From NCBI GenBank assembly GCA_025354385.1, contig JANXMZ010000042.1, positions 1 through 60,164 of the forward strand: a stretch of DNA of 60,164 bases. The letters are read 5' to 3'. The notes under the pieces were generated by a model. The model was not told where the DNA came from. It saw only the letters and a program-made list of their open reading frames with translations, and searched no databases. Shown in pieces: positions 9,073 through 17,013 of the stretch (positions within the stretch are counted from its first letter, which is position 1; each line of letters opens with the position of its first letter). Position numbers and translations under genes: made by a program. The DNA comes from Bacteroidota bacterium (GTDB taxonomy: Bacteria; Bacteroidota; Bacteroidia; NS11-12g; UBA955).

Positions 9073-9936
9073 TTATTGAGTAATCACAATTTTGCTTGTT
9101 TGTATCTGATCATTGGCAGTTACTTTACAAACATACATGCCAGCAGGTAAACCTTCAACACTCATAGATTTGTTGTAGGTACCATAACTCACAGTTTCTT
9201 GTGGAATAGATCTTACCAATCTGCCTTGCATATCGTATAAATCAACCATCACATTGGAAGTTGAGTTTAATTGGTAACTGATATTAATTTCCGAAGTGTT
9301 GGCAACAGGGTTAGGCGATACAGATACTTCTTCAGAGAAATAACTTTGTAACCCTTTTAAACCAGAAGCATTGGCACTGAATTTAACGTCATCTAATAAC
9401 AAAGAAGAACCTTGGGTTGGTGTTGTTACGCTTGTTATGAATAAAATCAAAGCACTGTCTGGAGTCGCGGCAGATTTATAATAAGTGGCTAAATCGGCCG
9501 TGAAATTAACCCATGGATACTTAGTACCTGCACCTGAAGCAAATAAAGTACTCATGATGGTATCGGTTTGAGCGCCATTTTTTTTGGTCATTAAAATTTG
9601 AAAACCAAAGGCTTCTGTTGTGGTGGTTTTAGGCAAATAGCAAGCTGCAAATTTAAGAGAAGCAGGGCGAGTAGAAAGAGGAAATTTAAGGGTTTGCATG
9701 ATTCCTACAGTGGTGGTATTTTGCAAAACCACAAATTTTGGTCCGCTTGGAGAAATGAGAGGAGAACCATTAACAGTAATAGAAGTTGTTTGAGAAAGGG
9801 TACCAGACAGCACCAACCATTTAGGCAATTGGCTATTAGCTATTGGGGTTTCAAAGTCGCCATTCGGCACTAATTGAGCCTGAGTAGTAAATACTGATAC
9901 TACGGCTAATGCACAAGAGAGTAATATTTTTTTCAT
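9073..9936 (-). CDS. Secreted T9SS type A cargo protein
   Basis: 287 residues. A signal peptide (1-20, ending TTQAQ) is followed by a PNGDFETP segment typical of carbohydrate-binding/jelly-roll-like domains that begin 'NGDFE', then an 'LLLDDVKFS' strand that commonly ends this fold. Residues about 205-287 are a T9SS type A sorting domain (SVSPNPV, LYDMQGRLV, LPAGMYVCKV, QTSKIVITQ). It should be exported across the outer membrane and anchored or released. The gene at 10044 has the same architecture and looks like a paralogue. A good promoter is present at 9959-9992 and a terminator at 9022-9057, so it is monocistronic. Confidence 0.85.
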   Translation of the reverse strand: MKKILLSCALAVVSVFTTQAQLVPNGDFETPIANSQLPKWLVLSGTLSQTTSITVNGSPLISPSGPKFVVLQNTTTVGIMQTLKFPLSTRPASLKFAACYLPKTTTTEAFGFQILMTKKNGAQTDTIMSTLFASGAGTKYPWVNFTADLATYYKSAATPDSALILFITSVTTPTQGSSLLLDDVKFSANASGLKGLQSYFSEEVSVSPNPVANTSEINISYQLNSTSNVMVDLYDMQGRLVRSIPQETVSYGTYNKSMSVEGLPAGMYVCKVTANDQIQTSKIVITQ

Positions 9937-9958
9937 TTTAATATAAATTATGATAATA

Positions 9959-9992
9959 CAAATTTAAGAAATAAATTATGTATTTCAACAAA
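9959..9992 (-). promoter_or_regulatory. Promoter, TTTG-N22-TAAATTTG
   Basis: On the minus strand TTTG (9989-9992) is followed after 22 nt by TAAATTTG (9959-9966), 22 nt before the ATG ending at 9936. Both elements match the Bacteroidota -33/-7 consensus. Confidence 0.6.
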
Positions 9993-10043
9993 TCTAATAA
10001 ATTTGTTTTAACAAACTTATTACTATGTTTAATGAATCATTGA

Positions 10044-10925
10044 TTATTCAACTATAAGTTGTCTATTGTATCGCAGCCCTCCTTTTTTCAGAACAATATT
10101 ATAAATACCTTTTGAATAATTAAATAATGAAACATTAACATTGTTTTCATCTAAAACAGACACTCCCTTCTTAGTTAATATTAGTGAGCCTTTAACGTCA
10201 TATATAAATATCTCATACTCTTCAATTGAATGACATACAAATCTAATAATAGCATTTTCATTTGTAGGGTTTGGAAAAATTACAATCGAATTATTATAAT
10301 AAGATGCAATTGGACCCTCACTCAACCCAGTCAGTTTAAATTTAATATCATCTACATACAAAATATTTGAAACATTTGGAATTAAAGGATCTATATCACA
10401 AGTAAATAAAATTGTACATGAATCTGGCATTAAATTGGAAATGTAACTTTTTGATAAGTCCAAATTGAGATACGCCCAATCATTTAAATTAGAAACGTTA
10501 TTAATAGGGTCAATCAATGTATCAAAACTACAAATCACTTCACTCTTTAAACCATTATTCTTAAAGAAAATTAATTGCAATCTATATTTTGATATTTCTG
10601 GCAATGAAGATATAAAAATTGATTCGTAGGAGATGACGAGCGGTCTACTGTTTATAGGAAATGAATTTTTTAAATAACCATTCACTATAACACCTGAGAT
10701 ATTTTTTTCAGAAAAAATCGAATACATAAAACTTCCATCCGTAGGATAATATATTTTGTGATTAATACCAAGAGATTTAAAAAGTCCGTGATTAATATTA
10801 GATTTCCAATCAGATAAATTTCCATAAATTGTATCCTTTTCAAAAGAAAAATTTGGAGGATAAATAAACTGGGAATGTCCCAATTTAAACAATAAAAAAG
10901 TACATATTAATATATTAATTTTCAT
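10044..10925 (-). CDS. Secreted T9SS type A cargo protein, paralogue of the gene at 9073
   Basis: 293 residues. A signal peptide (1-18) is followed by PNFSFEKD and a strand reading LYVDDIKFKLTGLSEG, which parallels LLLDDVKFSANASGL in the 9073 protein. The C-terminal 75 residues are a T9SS type A domain (IVIFPNPTNENAIIRF, IYDVKGSLI, FNYSKGIYNIVLK, RQLIVE). It begins 2 nt after the stop of the short GIGT-motif gene and is probably co-transcribed with it. The two paralogues share order of elements more than sequence, so the duplication is old or they were recruited separately. Function unknown. Confidence 0.8.
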   Translation of the reverse strand: MKINILICTFLLFKLGHSQFIYPPNFSFEKDTIYGNLSDWKSNINHGLFKSLGINHKIYYPTDGSFMYSIFSEKNISGVIVNGYLKNSFPINSRPLVISYESIFISSLPEISKYRLQLIFFKNNGLKSEVICSFDTLIDPINNVSNLNDWAYLNLDLSKSYISNLMPDSCTILFTCDIDPLIPNVSNILYVDDIKFKLTGLSEGPIASYYNNSIVIFPNPTNENAIIRFVCHSIEEYEIFIYDVKGSLILTKKGVSVLDENNVNVSLFNYSKGIYNIVLKKGGLRYNRQLIVE

Positions 10926-10927
10926 AT

Positions 10928-11176
10928 TTAAAAATAATTAGGGTGCGCAATGACGTTGTTAGAATTTAAAGTTCTGCTAATTATTAATTCTGTATTTAAT
11001 GGGCTTCCATACACTCCAAAACTATTAACTTGAATTAATCCGGTTGGGGATAAAGTTCCAATTCCGAGGTGTCCTGTTGCGGTTGCGGTAGACACACCAC
11101 TTGTAACCCTAGTATTTTGAGAATAAATAGAAAAAAAATAAGCAAACAATATCAATACGGCAATTTTTTTACTCAT
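10928..11176 (-). CDS. Short exported GIGT-motif protein, probably a truncated surface protein
   Basis: 82 residues from the ATG at 11176. A longer frame to 11236 is open, but a -7 box at 11195-11202 (minus strand) lies inside it, which favours 11176 or 11182. A signal peptide ends IYSQ, then comes HLGIGTLSPTGLIQV, the repeat-like motif of long Bacteroidota fibre or adhesin proteins that usually continue for hundreds of residues. Here the protein stops soon after, at HPNYF. It is either a truncated remnant or a naturally short variant. The stop is 2 nt before the next gene's ATG. Confidence 0.55.
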   Translation of the reverse strand: MSKKIAVLILFAYFFSIYSQNTRVTSGVSTATATGHLGIGTLSPTGLIQVNSFGVYGSPLNTELIISRTLNSNNVIAHPNYF

Positions 11177-11194
11177 AATCATATTATTAAATAT

Positions 11195-11202
11195 CAAAAG
11201 TA
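11195..11202 (-). promoter_or_regulatory. -7 promoter box (TACTTTTG)
   Basis: Exact TAnnTTTG match on the minus strand, 18 nt before the ATG at 11176. It decides against the longer frame start at 11236. No obvious -33 TTTG is present. Confidence 0.45.
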
Positions 11203-11236
11203 AGATAAAAGGTAAATGAAAAAAAATAATATTCAC

Positions 11237-11531
11237 TTTTTATAAAATTTGCTGCAATTTAAAAATTATTAATTCAATGTATAATTATTTATGCATACCA
11301 TAAATTATAATCTAATTGTATAAATTTATCGAATAATATCTATGATTTTACTAAAAAAATCTACTTTTAATCATAATACTTGGGATAGTTAAAGTAAGTT
11401 ATATTCAAAATAGTAAGCTAAAATCAGTAATTGTTAGCAATGTCTCTCCCCTAAACAAGTTGCCTCTTAATGTTTATGAAATTGAGACTAAGTGATACCA
11501 TCTATGGTTTAAGGAAATTAAGGAAATAAAA
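11237..11531. other. Intergenic, nothing recognised
   Basis: Very AT-rich spacer upstream of the GIGT gene and downstream of the T9SS gene at 11583. I see no reading frame with a signal peptide or known motif, no RNA gene and no repeat, apart from the terminator at its right end. Confidence 0.4.
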
Positions 11532-11560
11532 AAAAGTCACCTCGAGATGAGATGACTTTT
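11524..11560 (-). terminator. Intrinsic terminator
   Basis: Read on the minus strand, a 12-bp stem (arms at 11549-11560 and 11532-11543, one G-U pair) with a 5-nt loop is followed by an uninterrupted T-run (11524-11531). It lies 22 nt past the stop of the gene at 11583-12305. Confidence 0.8.
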
Positions 11561-11582
11561 CAAATTGTTTGGTTGGTTGTAT

Positions 11583-12305
11583 CTACTCTACAATGAACTT
11601 ATTCATTGAGATTTCATTACCATTAATGACTTTATAAAAATAAACGCCTTTTGAAAGGTTGGCAACATCAATAGCGACAGTTTGAAGACCAGCTTCAATA
11701 ACACCATTGTTGATGGTTTGGACTGTGCGACCTTGCATATCGTATATTACTATTGAACTATTTGAATTATTTGCAGCAACAAATTCAATGTTTAAAATAG
11801 TACTTGCTGGATTAGGATAAGCACGAGTAGTGAAATTGCTTGCAGTAACTGGATTGATACCCGCACCGCTAAAATTCATAGTGGCACAGCTTCTGTTATT
11901 GCCATCAATGTTCATATCATAAACAGAATCAGGCGTAGTACCATTGTATAAAATTAAATAAGAACACAGCGTTACTTGGCCGCCACTAGGAGCCGATAGC
12001 GTTAAGTTATTAATGGTATAGTTAGCTGTTGCCCCGCTGTTAATATTAGCAGTAATAGGCACAACAGTGGCAGTTTGCGTGTAAAGTGTAGTGCCAACAC
12101 CCATAAAATAAACAAAAGTATCTGTTGTTTTAATCATACTAGGACCATTATTGGTAACGGTAATGTTAACACTAAATGGCTTACCTGTTCGGATGGTTGA
12201 AGAAGAATTTGGTGAAGTCATGCTAATGCCAATATCAACAGTTCTTTGAGAGTAAATTGCAGTTACCACTAGTAATGCAAAAGAGAATAGTATTATTTTT
12301 TTCAT
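11583..12305 (-). CDS. Secreted T9SS type A protein with a CARDB/DUF11-like beta domain
   Basis: 240 residues. The signal peptide (1-19) is followed by a domain beginning VDIGISMTSP and containing TGKPFSVNITVTNNGP, the hallmark of CARDB/DUF11-type Ig-like domains. Residues about 160-240 are a T9SS type A sorting domain (RAYPNPAST, IYDMQGRTVQ, LSKGVYFYKV, MNKFIVE). It is predicted to be exported through the T9SS and act at the cell surface; no enzymatic motif is visible. It has its own promoter (12325-12357) and terminator (11524-11560). Confidence 0.85.
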   Translation of the reverse strand: MKKIILFSFALLVVTAIYSQRTVDIGISMTSPNSSSTIRTGKPFSVNITVTNNGPSMIKTTDTFVYFMGVGTTLYTQTATVVPITANINSGATANYTINNLTLSAPSGGQVTLCSYLILYNGTTPDSVYDMNIDGNNRSCATMNFSGAGINPVTASNFTTRAYPNPASTILNIEFVAANNSNSSIVIYDMQGRTVQTINNGVIEAGLQTVAIDVANLSKGVYFYKVINGNEISMNKFIVE

Positions 12306-12324
12306 TTTGTTATTTAAAGAATTG

Positions 12325-12357
12325 CAAAAATATTTTAATAAAATTTTAATTTAACAA
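12325..12357 (-). promoter_or_regulatory. Promoter, TTG-N22-TATTTTTG
   Basis: Minus-strand TATTTTTG (12325-12332) is 19 nt before the ATG at 12305, with TTG at 12355-12357. It overlaps the end of the upstream SNF2 helicase gene, so the T9SS gene can be transcribed independently. Confidence 0.5.
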
Positions 12358-15333
12358 TTCTTCCAAATCGTTTTGAACAATGTTCTTAACAATGGCATCA
12401 TTCTGTTCAATTAAATCGTCTGAAACCCTCTGCTTTTTCTCTTGAAGCTTTATTATTTTCTCCTCAATAGTATTTTTGCTGATAAATTTGTATACAAAAA
12501 CTGGCTTGGTTTGTCCTATCCTATGGGTTCTATCCATGGCCTGTTTCTCCACTGCGGGATTCCACCAGGGGTCTAATAAAAATACATAATCGGCCGAGGT
12601 TAGGTTTAATCCTACACCACCTGCTTTTAAAGAAATAAGGAATAAAGGAATGTCCTTGTTTTTTTGAAACTCATTTACCAACTTCGTTCTTTCTAAGGAG
12701 GGTGTGCTGCCATCCAAATATAAAAACGGTTGATTTTGTATTTTAAAATACTCTTTATACAAGTTTAAATGCTGAACAAACTGAGAGAATAAAAGTATTT
12801 TGTGATTATTCTCAATGGCCTTCTGAACCATTTCTATTACTTCATTAAATTTACCCGAACCATCCAAATAATCATCTTGCGCTAAAATAGGGTGGTTGGC
12901 AATCTGTCTTAATTTTGTAAGTCCTTGCAAAATCATTAACTTAGAATTATTCATGCCCACATTGCTAATGGAGGCCATCAATTCGTTTCTGAATAAGGAC
13001 TTCACACTTTCGTAACGCTCGCTTTGCTCCTCTGTCATATCGCATAGGCGAATCTGCTCTGTTTTCAGAGGCAGGTCGGTAGCCACTTGTTTCTTGGTTC
13101 TCCTCAAAATAAATGGCTTTACAATATTTCTCAAAACCTTGGTAATATTTTCATTCTTCTCCTTTTCGATAGATACCACGTATTTTTTAGAAAAGAAATT
13201 ATAGGTACCTAATAAGCCGGGATTCAAAAAATTTATCTGGCTCCACAAATCGGTAATGCTATTCTCCACAGGTGTTCCGGTAATAACAAAGCGCTGTTTG
13301 GAAACTAATTTCATAACACATTGTGCAGTTAATGAGCCAGGATTCTTAATCACCTGCGACTCATCCAACACAATGGTATTAAAATAAATTGAAGAAAATA
13401 AATTGGTATCGTTTCTCAACGTGCCGTAAGATGTAATAATTAAATCATAGTAAGGTAAAATATCACTCAAACTTTTTCTTCTGTTGATGCCTATGTGCAC
13501 ATAAACATTCAGGGTTGTAAACTTTTTAGATTCACTTAGCCAATTGTAAATCAAAGAAGTTGGCACCACTATTAAAGAAGTATGCACCATGGCTTTGGCC
13601 TGAGTTATTTCTTCTACCTGGTTTTCAATATTTAAAACAGGTTCCGAATTGGTATTGCTCAAACTATCAAACAAGCCCAACTGCTCGCGCTCGCTAATAT
13701 GGGCAGGCACCTCCTTCATTTTTTGTTTAGGTTTTTGAACCTCATGAATATGCTGCAGATAAGATAGTATTTGAAGCGTTTTACCAAGCCCCATATCGTC
13801 GGCCAAACACACACCATAGCCCTTATCACTCATATACCGCAACCAATTATAACCTTCTACTTGGTATGGTCGCAGGTTTGCGTTTAACTCTTTCGGCAAA
13901 TCATATTGAATACTCTTGTCAAAATTAACATCATTGCTAATGGCATAGTCATCATTGTCTAACATACCATCTAATAGGCCCAAATGGTGTTTTTTGAGTT
14001 TTAATTTATTCTTATCTACTACAACAAAATCAAACAGGCTGGAATATCTAGTAAACCATTCTTCGGGTATAATGGCAATCTCGCCATTGGGCAATACAAA
14101 TTCCCGAATGCCTTTAATGATGTTATTTTTAAGTTTTATGAACGGTACTTCAAATTCGCCAAACTGCACAATGGCTTGCAAGTCGAACCAATCACCTTGT
14201 TTCTTTACATCAAATGAAACAGTGGCTTTGCCGATAAAATAATTTTGCTTTATCAGCGATTGATCAATTACAAAACCTTGTTCATTTAAAATTTCTTGAT
14301 TGTTACTTATAATTTCGAGGAGTTTAATAGAACCTTCTTTGCTAATAAAAAGAGAGCCTTCATAAATGCTCAGGCCTATTCTTTCCAATATTTGTTTTTT
14401 GATATCCTCCCACTGACGCGAGCGCCTTACGCGATGAAATGTAAAGTCACTCCCCTTCTTCTCTAAAGAGACTGAAACCATTTTAACAGAATGGTAAGGG
14501 AATTGATAAGGCCCATAACTAAAATACAGACTGGCACAAATCATTTGATCGCCAAAAGAGGTGAGTTTAAGCACCGGAAAGGCTCGGTATTGCTCAGTTT
14601 TAATTTCAAAACCTTCTGCATATACATCATATTGTTCAACCAAATTCTTTACAAATTTCTCGAAATACAACTCTTCGTTTTTAGGCGCTATGGAAATGAA
14701 TTTTTTATTTAAAAATGGCATTATCTTATTGCCATCTGTATTCTTTTTAAAGGTGAGCAAATGGTTATCCGTAAGCAACCAAGCAGGCTCATGAATAATT
14801 AACTCGCTGCCGTTGCCACTGAAATTAACTTTCTTTTCATTGAGTTTAATGGTGGCAAAATAATTGGTACCCTCTTCGTTTCTTCTAAAATGGAAAAGAA
14901 TAGAAGCGCGTTCATTCTCTATGTTAATGAGTTGATGCACCACATTCTTATCTTTGGCCAAATAAAGTTTCCGTTTGCCCAAATGCTCTATCACCTTCAA
15001 CAAGCGCTTCTCTATGTAAGGTCTTATCTTGGCATGTAATTCTTCTTTGTAATGTTTTTCGAAAAAATCAGACTGGCGTATGGTTTTTTTAGAAACGAAA
15101 AATTTCTTAATAAGCACTTCAGGTTCGGTTTCATCGAGGTACTTTAGCAATGCCAAATCATCCTCTGGCACTTTAAATCCATCTGCGGCACTGCTGTGCA
15201 ATTTTTGAGAGAGCAAACTGTGCTTTCCGTTTTTCATTAATTGAACAGCATGCAATTCAATTACATAGCCTAAATAAGGATGCTTATTTAAACTGTAAAT
15301 TAATTCAAATGGTTCTTTGGCGTTTACTCTCAT
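12346..15333 (-). CDS. SNF2-family DEAD/DEAH-box helicase
   Basis: 995 residues. The N-terminal 450 residues correspond to the variable, SNF2-associated region of bacterial SNF2 proteins. The first RecA-like lobe (about 475-790) has the Walker A ADDMGLGKT (about 510-518), motif II DESQVIKN (about 656), and TGTPVENSITDLWSQ. The second lobe (about 846-950) has LDGSTP, LISLKAGGVGLNLTSAD and DRTHRIGQTKPV. It is an ATP-driven DNA translocase that probably remodels protein-DNA or transcription complexes; the target is unknown. Motif II is DESQ where most bacterial SNF2 proteins have DEAQ or DEAH. It ends 40 nt before the T9SS gene. Confidence 0.92.
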   Translation of the reverse strand: MRVNAKEPFELIYSLNKHPYLGYVIELHAVQLMKNGKHSLLSQKLHSSAADGFKVPEDDLALLKYLDETEPEVLIKKFFVSKKTIRQSDFFEKHYKEELHAKIRPYIEKRLLKVIEHLGKRKLYLAKDKNVVHQLINIENERASILFHFRRNEEGTNYFATIKLNEKKVNFSGNGSELIIHEPAWLLTDNHLLTFKKNTDGNKIMPFLNKKFISIAPKNEELYFEKFVKNLVEQYDVYAEGFEIKTEQYRAFPVLKLTSFGDQMICASLYFSYGPYQFPYHSVKMVSVSLEKKGSDFTFHRVRRSRQWEDIKKQILERIGLSIYEGSLFISKEGSIKLLEIISNNQEILNEQGFVIDQSLIKQNYFIGKATVSFDVKKQGDWFDLQAIVQFGEFEVPFIKLKNNIIKGIREFVLPNGEIAIIPEEWFTRYSSLFDFVVVDKNKLKLKKHHLGLLDGMLDNDDYAISNDVNFDKSIQYDLPKELNANLRPYQVEGYNWLRYMSDKGYGVCLADDMGLGKTLQILSYLQHIHEVQKPKQKMKEVPAHISEREQLGLFDSLSNTNSEPVLNIENQVEEITQAKAMVHTSLIVVPTSLIYNWLSESKKFTTLNVYVHIGINRRKSLSDILPYYDLIITSYGTLRNDTNLFSSIYFNTIVLDESQVIKNPGSLTAQCVMKLVSKQRFVITGTPVENSITDLWSQINFLNPGLLGTYNFFSKKYVVSIEKEKNENITKVLRNIVKPFILRRTKKQVATDLPLKTEQIRLCDMTEEQSERYESVKSLFRNELMASISNVGMNNSKLMILQGLTKLRQIANHPILAQDDYLDGSGKFNEVIEMVQKAIENNHKILLFSQFVQHLNLYKEYFKIQNQPFLYLDGSTPSLERTKLVNEFQKNKDIPLFLISLKAGGVGLNLTSADYVFLLDPWWNPAVEKQAMDRTHRIGQTKPVFVYKFISKNTIEEKIIKLQEKKQRVSDDLIEQNDAIVKNIVQNDLEELLN

Positions 15334-15404
15334 TTAAAAATTAGGAATGTGCACATATCGCACGAAGGTAATACCAAAGCCTGTCAATGAAAAATAAAAA
15401 GTTA

Positions 15405-15435
15405 GAAAATAAAAAAGCCCCCGTTTCCGGAGGCT
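15405..15435 (-). terminator. Intrinsic terminator of rpsT
   Basis: On the minus strand AGCCTCCG and CGGGGGCT pair over 8 bp (one G-U) around a short AAA-containing loop, followed by TTTTTTATTTTC. It lies 22 nt beyond the S20 stop codon. Confidence 0.8.
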
Positions 15436-15456
15436 CAACAAAGTTATGGTGTTGGC

Positions 15457-15711
15457 TTATTTTAAGCTGTTCACGTGCAAAGCTAAACTTGATTTCAAGT
15501 TAGATGCTTTGTTTTTATGGATAATGTTTCTTTTAGCCAATTTATCAAGCATACTAGCCGCCTCGATAAACAAAACAGCTGCTGCTGCTTTTTCAGTGCT
15601 TTCACGTAATTTTTTTACAACATTTCTCGCAGTTTTATGTTGGTAACGGTTTCTTTCGTTTTTAACTTCCGTTTGTCTGATTCTCTTGATTGATGATTTA
15701 TGGTTAGCCAT
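15457..15711 (-). CDS. rpsT: 30S ribosomal protein S20
   Basis: 84 residues, the normal length. The start [21 protein letters not shown] and the helical Lys/Arg-rich body with [29 protein letters not shown] are diagnostic. S20 binds 16S rRNA helices early in 30S assembly. It is monocistronic, with a promoter at 15731-15760 and a terminator at 15405-15435, and is divergent from the glycosyltransferase gene at 15814. Confidence 0.97.
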   Translation of the reverse strand: MANHKSSIKRIRQTEVKNERNRYQHKTARNVVKKLRESTEKAAAAVLFIEAASMLDKLAKRNIIHKNKASNLKSSLALHVNSLK

Positions 15712-15730
15712 ACTTCTTTTTAAAGGACTG

Positions 15731-15760
15731 CAAAATTAACGAAAATATTTAATTTTCAAA
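15731..15760 (-). promoter_or_regulatory. rpsT promoter, TTTG-N18-TAATTTTG
   Basis: Minus-strand TTTG (15757-15760) and TAATTTTG (15731-15738), 19 nt before the S20 start. It gives a strong housekeeping example of the promoter form used in this genome. Confidence 0.65.
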
Positions 15761-15798
15761 ATATATTTGAAAATTTTCATTACTATCGGTAGAAAGTT

Positions 15799-15806
15799 TA
15801 TTTTTG
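15799..15806 (+). promoter_or_regulatory. -7 box directly before a non-ATG start
   Basis: TATTTTTG matches TAnnTTTG exactly and ends 7 nt before the GTG at 15814. A TTTC at 15775-15778 could serve as a weak -33 element (20-nt spacer). The transcript would be almost leaderless. Confidence 0.4.
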
Positions 15807-15813
15807 ACCCTTG

Positions 15814-17013
15814 GTGAAAGTATTGATAATAGGCAGCAGAATTCCCTTCCCTTTGCACGATGGAGGCGCTATTGCTACGTTCAATATGCTAAAAGGGTTA
15901 AGTCATTGCGGCATAGAAACCACTTTTATTTCTCTAAACACCCACAAACATTTTGTTGACGATAGTACCCTAAAAAAAGAATTCCCCTTTTTAAAAGCCC
16001 TTATTCCTTTTAAAATTAATACTGGTATTAGCCTTTGGGGTGCCATAAAAAACCTATTTGGCAATAGTTCTTATAACATCGATAGGTTTTACAATACGGA
16101 TTTCGAACAGTTCATTGTTCAACAAATCAAAAATAACGCCTACGACATCATTCATTTTGAGGGCTTATTTGTAGCACCATACATTGCCGCAGTTCAGTTA
16201 AATTGTACTACTCCCACCCTTTTAAGACAGCACAATATAGAATTTCAGATATGGGAACGACTCGCAGCAAATGAAAAAAATCCGCTCAAAAAATGGTACC
16301 TCCATTTATTGGCCACACGAATTAAACAATTTGAATTGGATGTTTTACCCAAATTCAGCAAAATTGTTACCATTGCTCATTCCGATGAGGTTTTGATTCA
16401 GCAATTAACGCTACTTAACCATACCCAAACCATTCCCGGTGGATTTGAAATTAATCTTAGTGAAGCTTCGCATGGTCCGCTTATTCCTAATTCCATGTAC
16501 CACATTGGCTCTATGGAATGGTTGCCAAACAGACAAGCCATGGAGTGGTTCTATGCCTCTGTGTGGCCTTTAGTAATAAAAGAAATGCCGTTTGCTAAAT
16601 TCTACATGGCGGGTAAAAATATGCCACTCAAATACAAGGAATGGGAAAGCGATAATTTCCATGTATTGGGCCAAGTAAAGAATGCAGCCGAATTTGCCAA
16701 TGACAAAGAAATTTTAATAGTTCCACTCCAAAGCGGCAGTGGCATTCGAATGAAAATGATAGAGGCCATGTTGCAAGGAAAGGCAGTGATTACTACACAA
16801 ATTGGCGCTCAGGGATTGCCTGTGATAAACAAGGTACATTGTTTAATTGCAGATACTGAGACAGATTTTTCACAAGCCATCCTTGCATTATTAAGAGATG
16901 AGGCATTCAGAAAATCTATTGCAGAGAAAGGCAAATCGGTGATGATAGAACATTTTGAGAATACTAAAATTTCTGAACAGTGGAAACTTCTCTACGAATC
17001 AATGCTTCACTAA
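15814..17013 (+). CDS. Family 4 glycosyltransferase (GT-B fold)
   Basis: 399 residues from GTG at 15814; TTG at 15811 is the only other start, since an in-frame TGA lies at 15805. Family members typically begin M-K-V-L-I-I, matching V-K-V-L-I-I-G here. The N-lobe has the glycine-rich SRIPFPLHDGG loop and the C-lobe the donor-binding SGSGIRMKMIEAM with a conserved Glu, then GKAVITT and GAQGL. It probably adds a sugar to a cell-surface glycan in the cytoplasm. Its 3' end overlaps by 15 nt the convergent GT39 gene. A -7 box ends 7 nt before the start. Confidence 0.82.
   Translation: MKVLIIGSRIPFPLHDGGAIATFNMLKGLSHCGIETTFISLNTHKHFVDDSTLKKEFPFLKALIPFKINTGISLWGAIKNLFGNSSYNIDRFYNTDFEQFIVQQIKNNAYDIIHFEGLFVAPYIAAVQLNCTTPTLLRQHNIEFQIWERLAANEKNPLKKWYLHLLATRIKQFELDVLPKFSKIVTIAHSDEVLIQQLTLLNHTQTIPGGFEINLSEASHGPLIPNSMYHIGSMEWLPNRQAMEWFYASVWPLVIKEMPFAKFYMAGKNMPLKYKEWESDNFHVLGQVKNAAEFANDKEILIVPLQSGSGIRMKMIEAMLQGKAVITTQIGAQGLPVINKVHCLIADTETDFSQAILALLRDEAFRKSIAEKGKSVMIEHFENTKISEQWKLLYESMLH

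Noticed and set aside
11177..11236. Upstream start for the GIGT protein giving a 102-residue form
   Set aside because: The extension contains an exact promoter box and would put a second hydrophobic stretch before a complete signal peptide.
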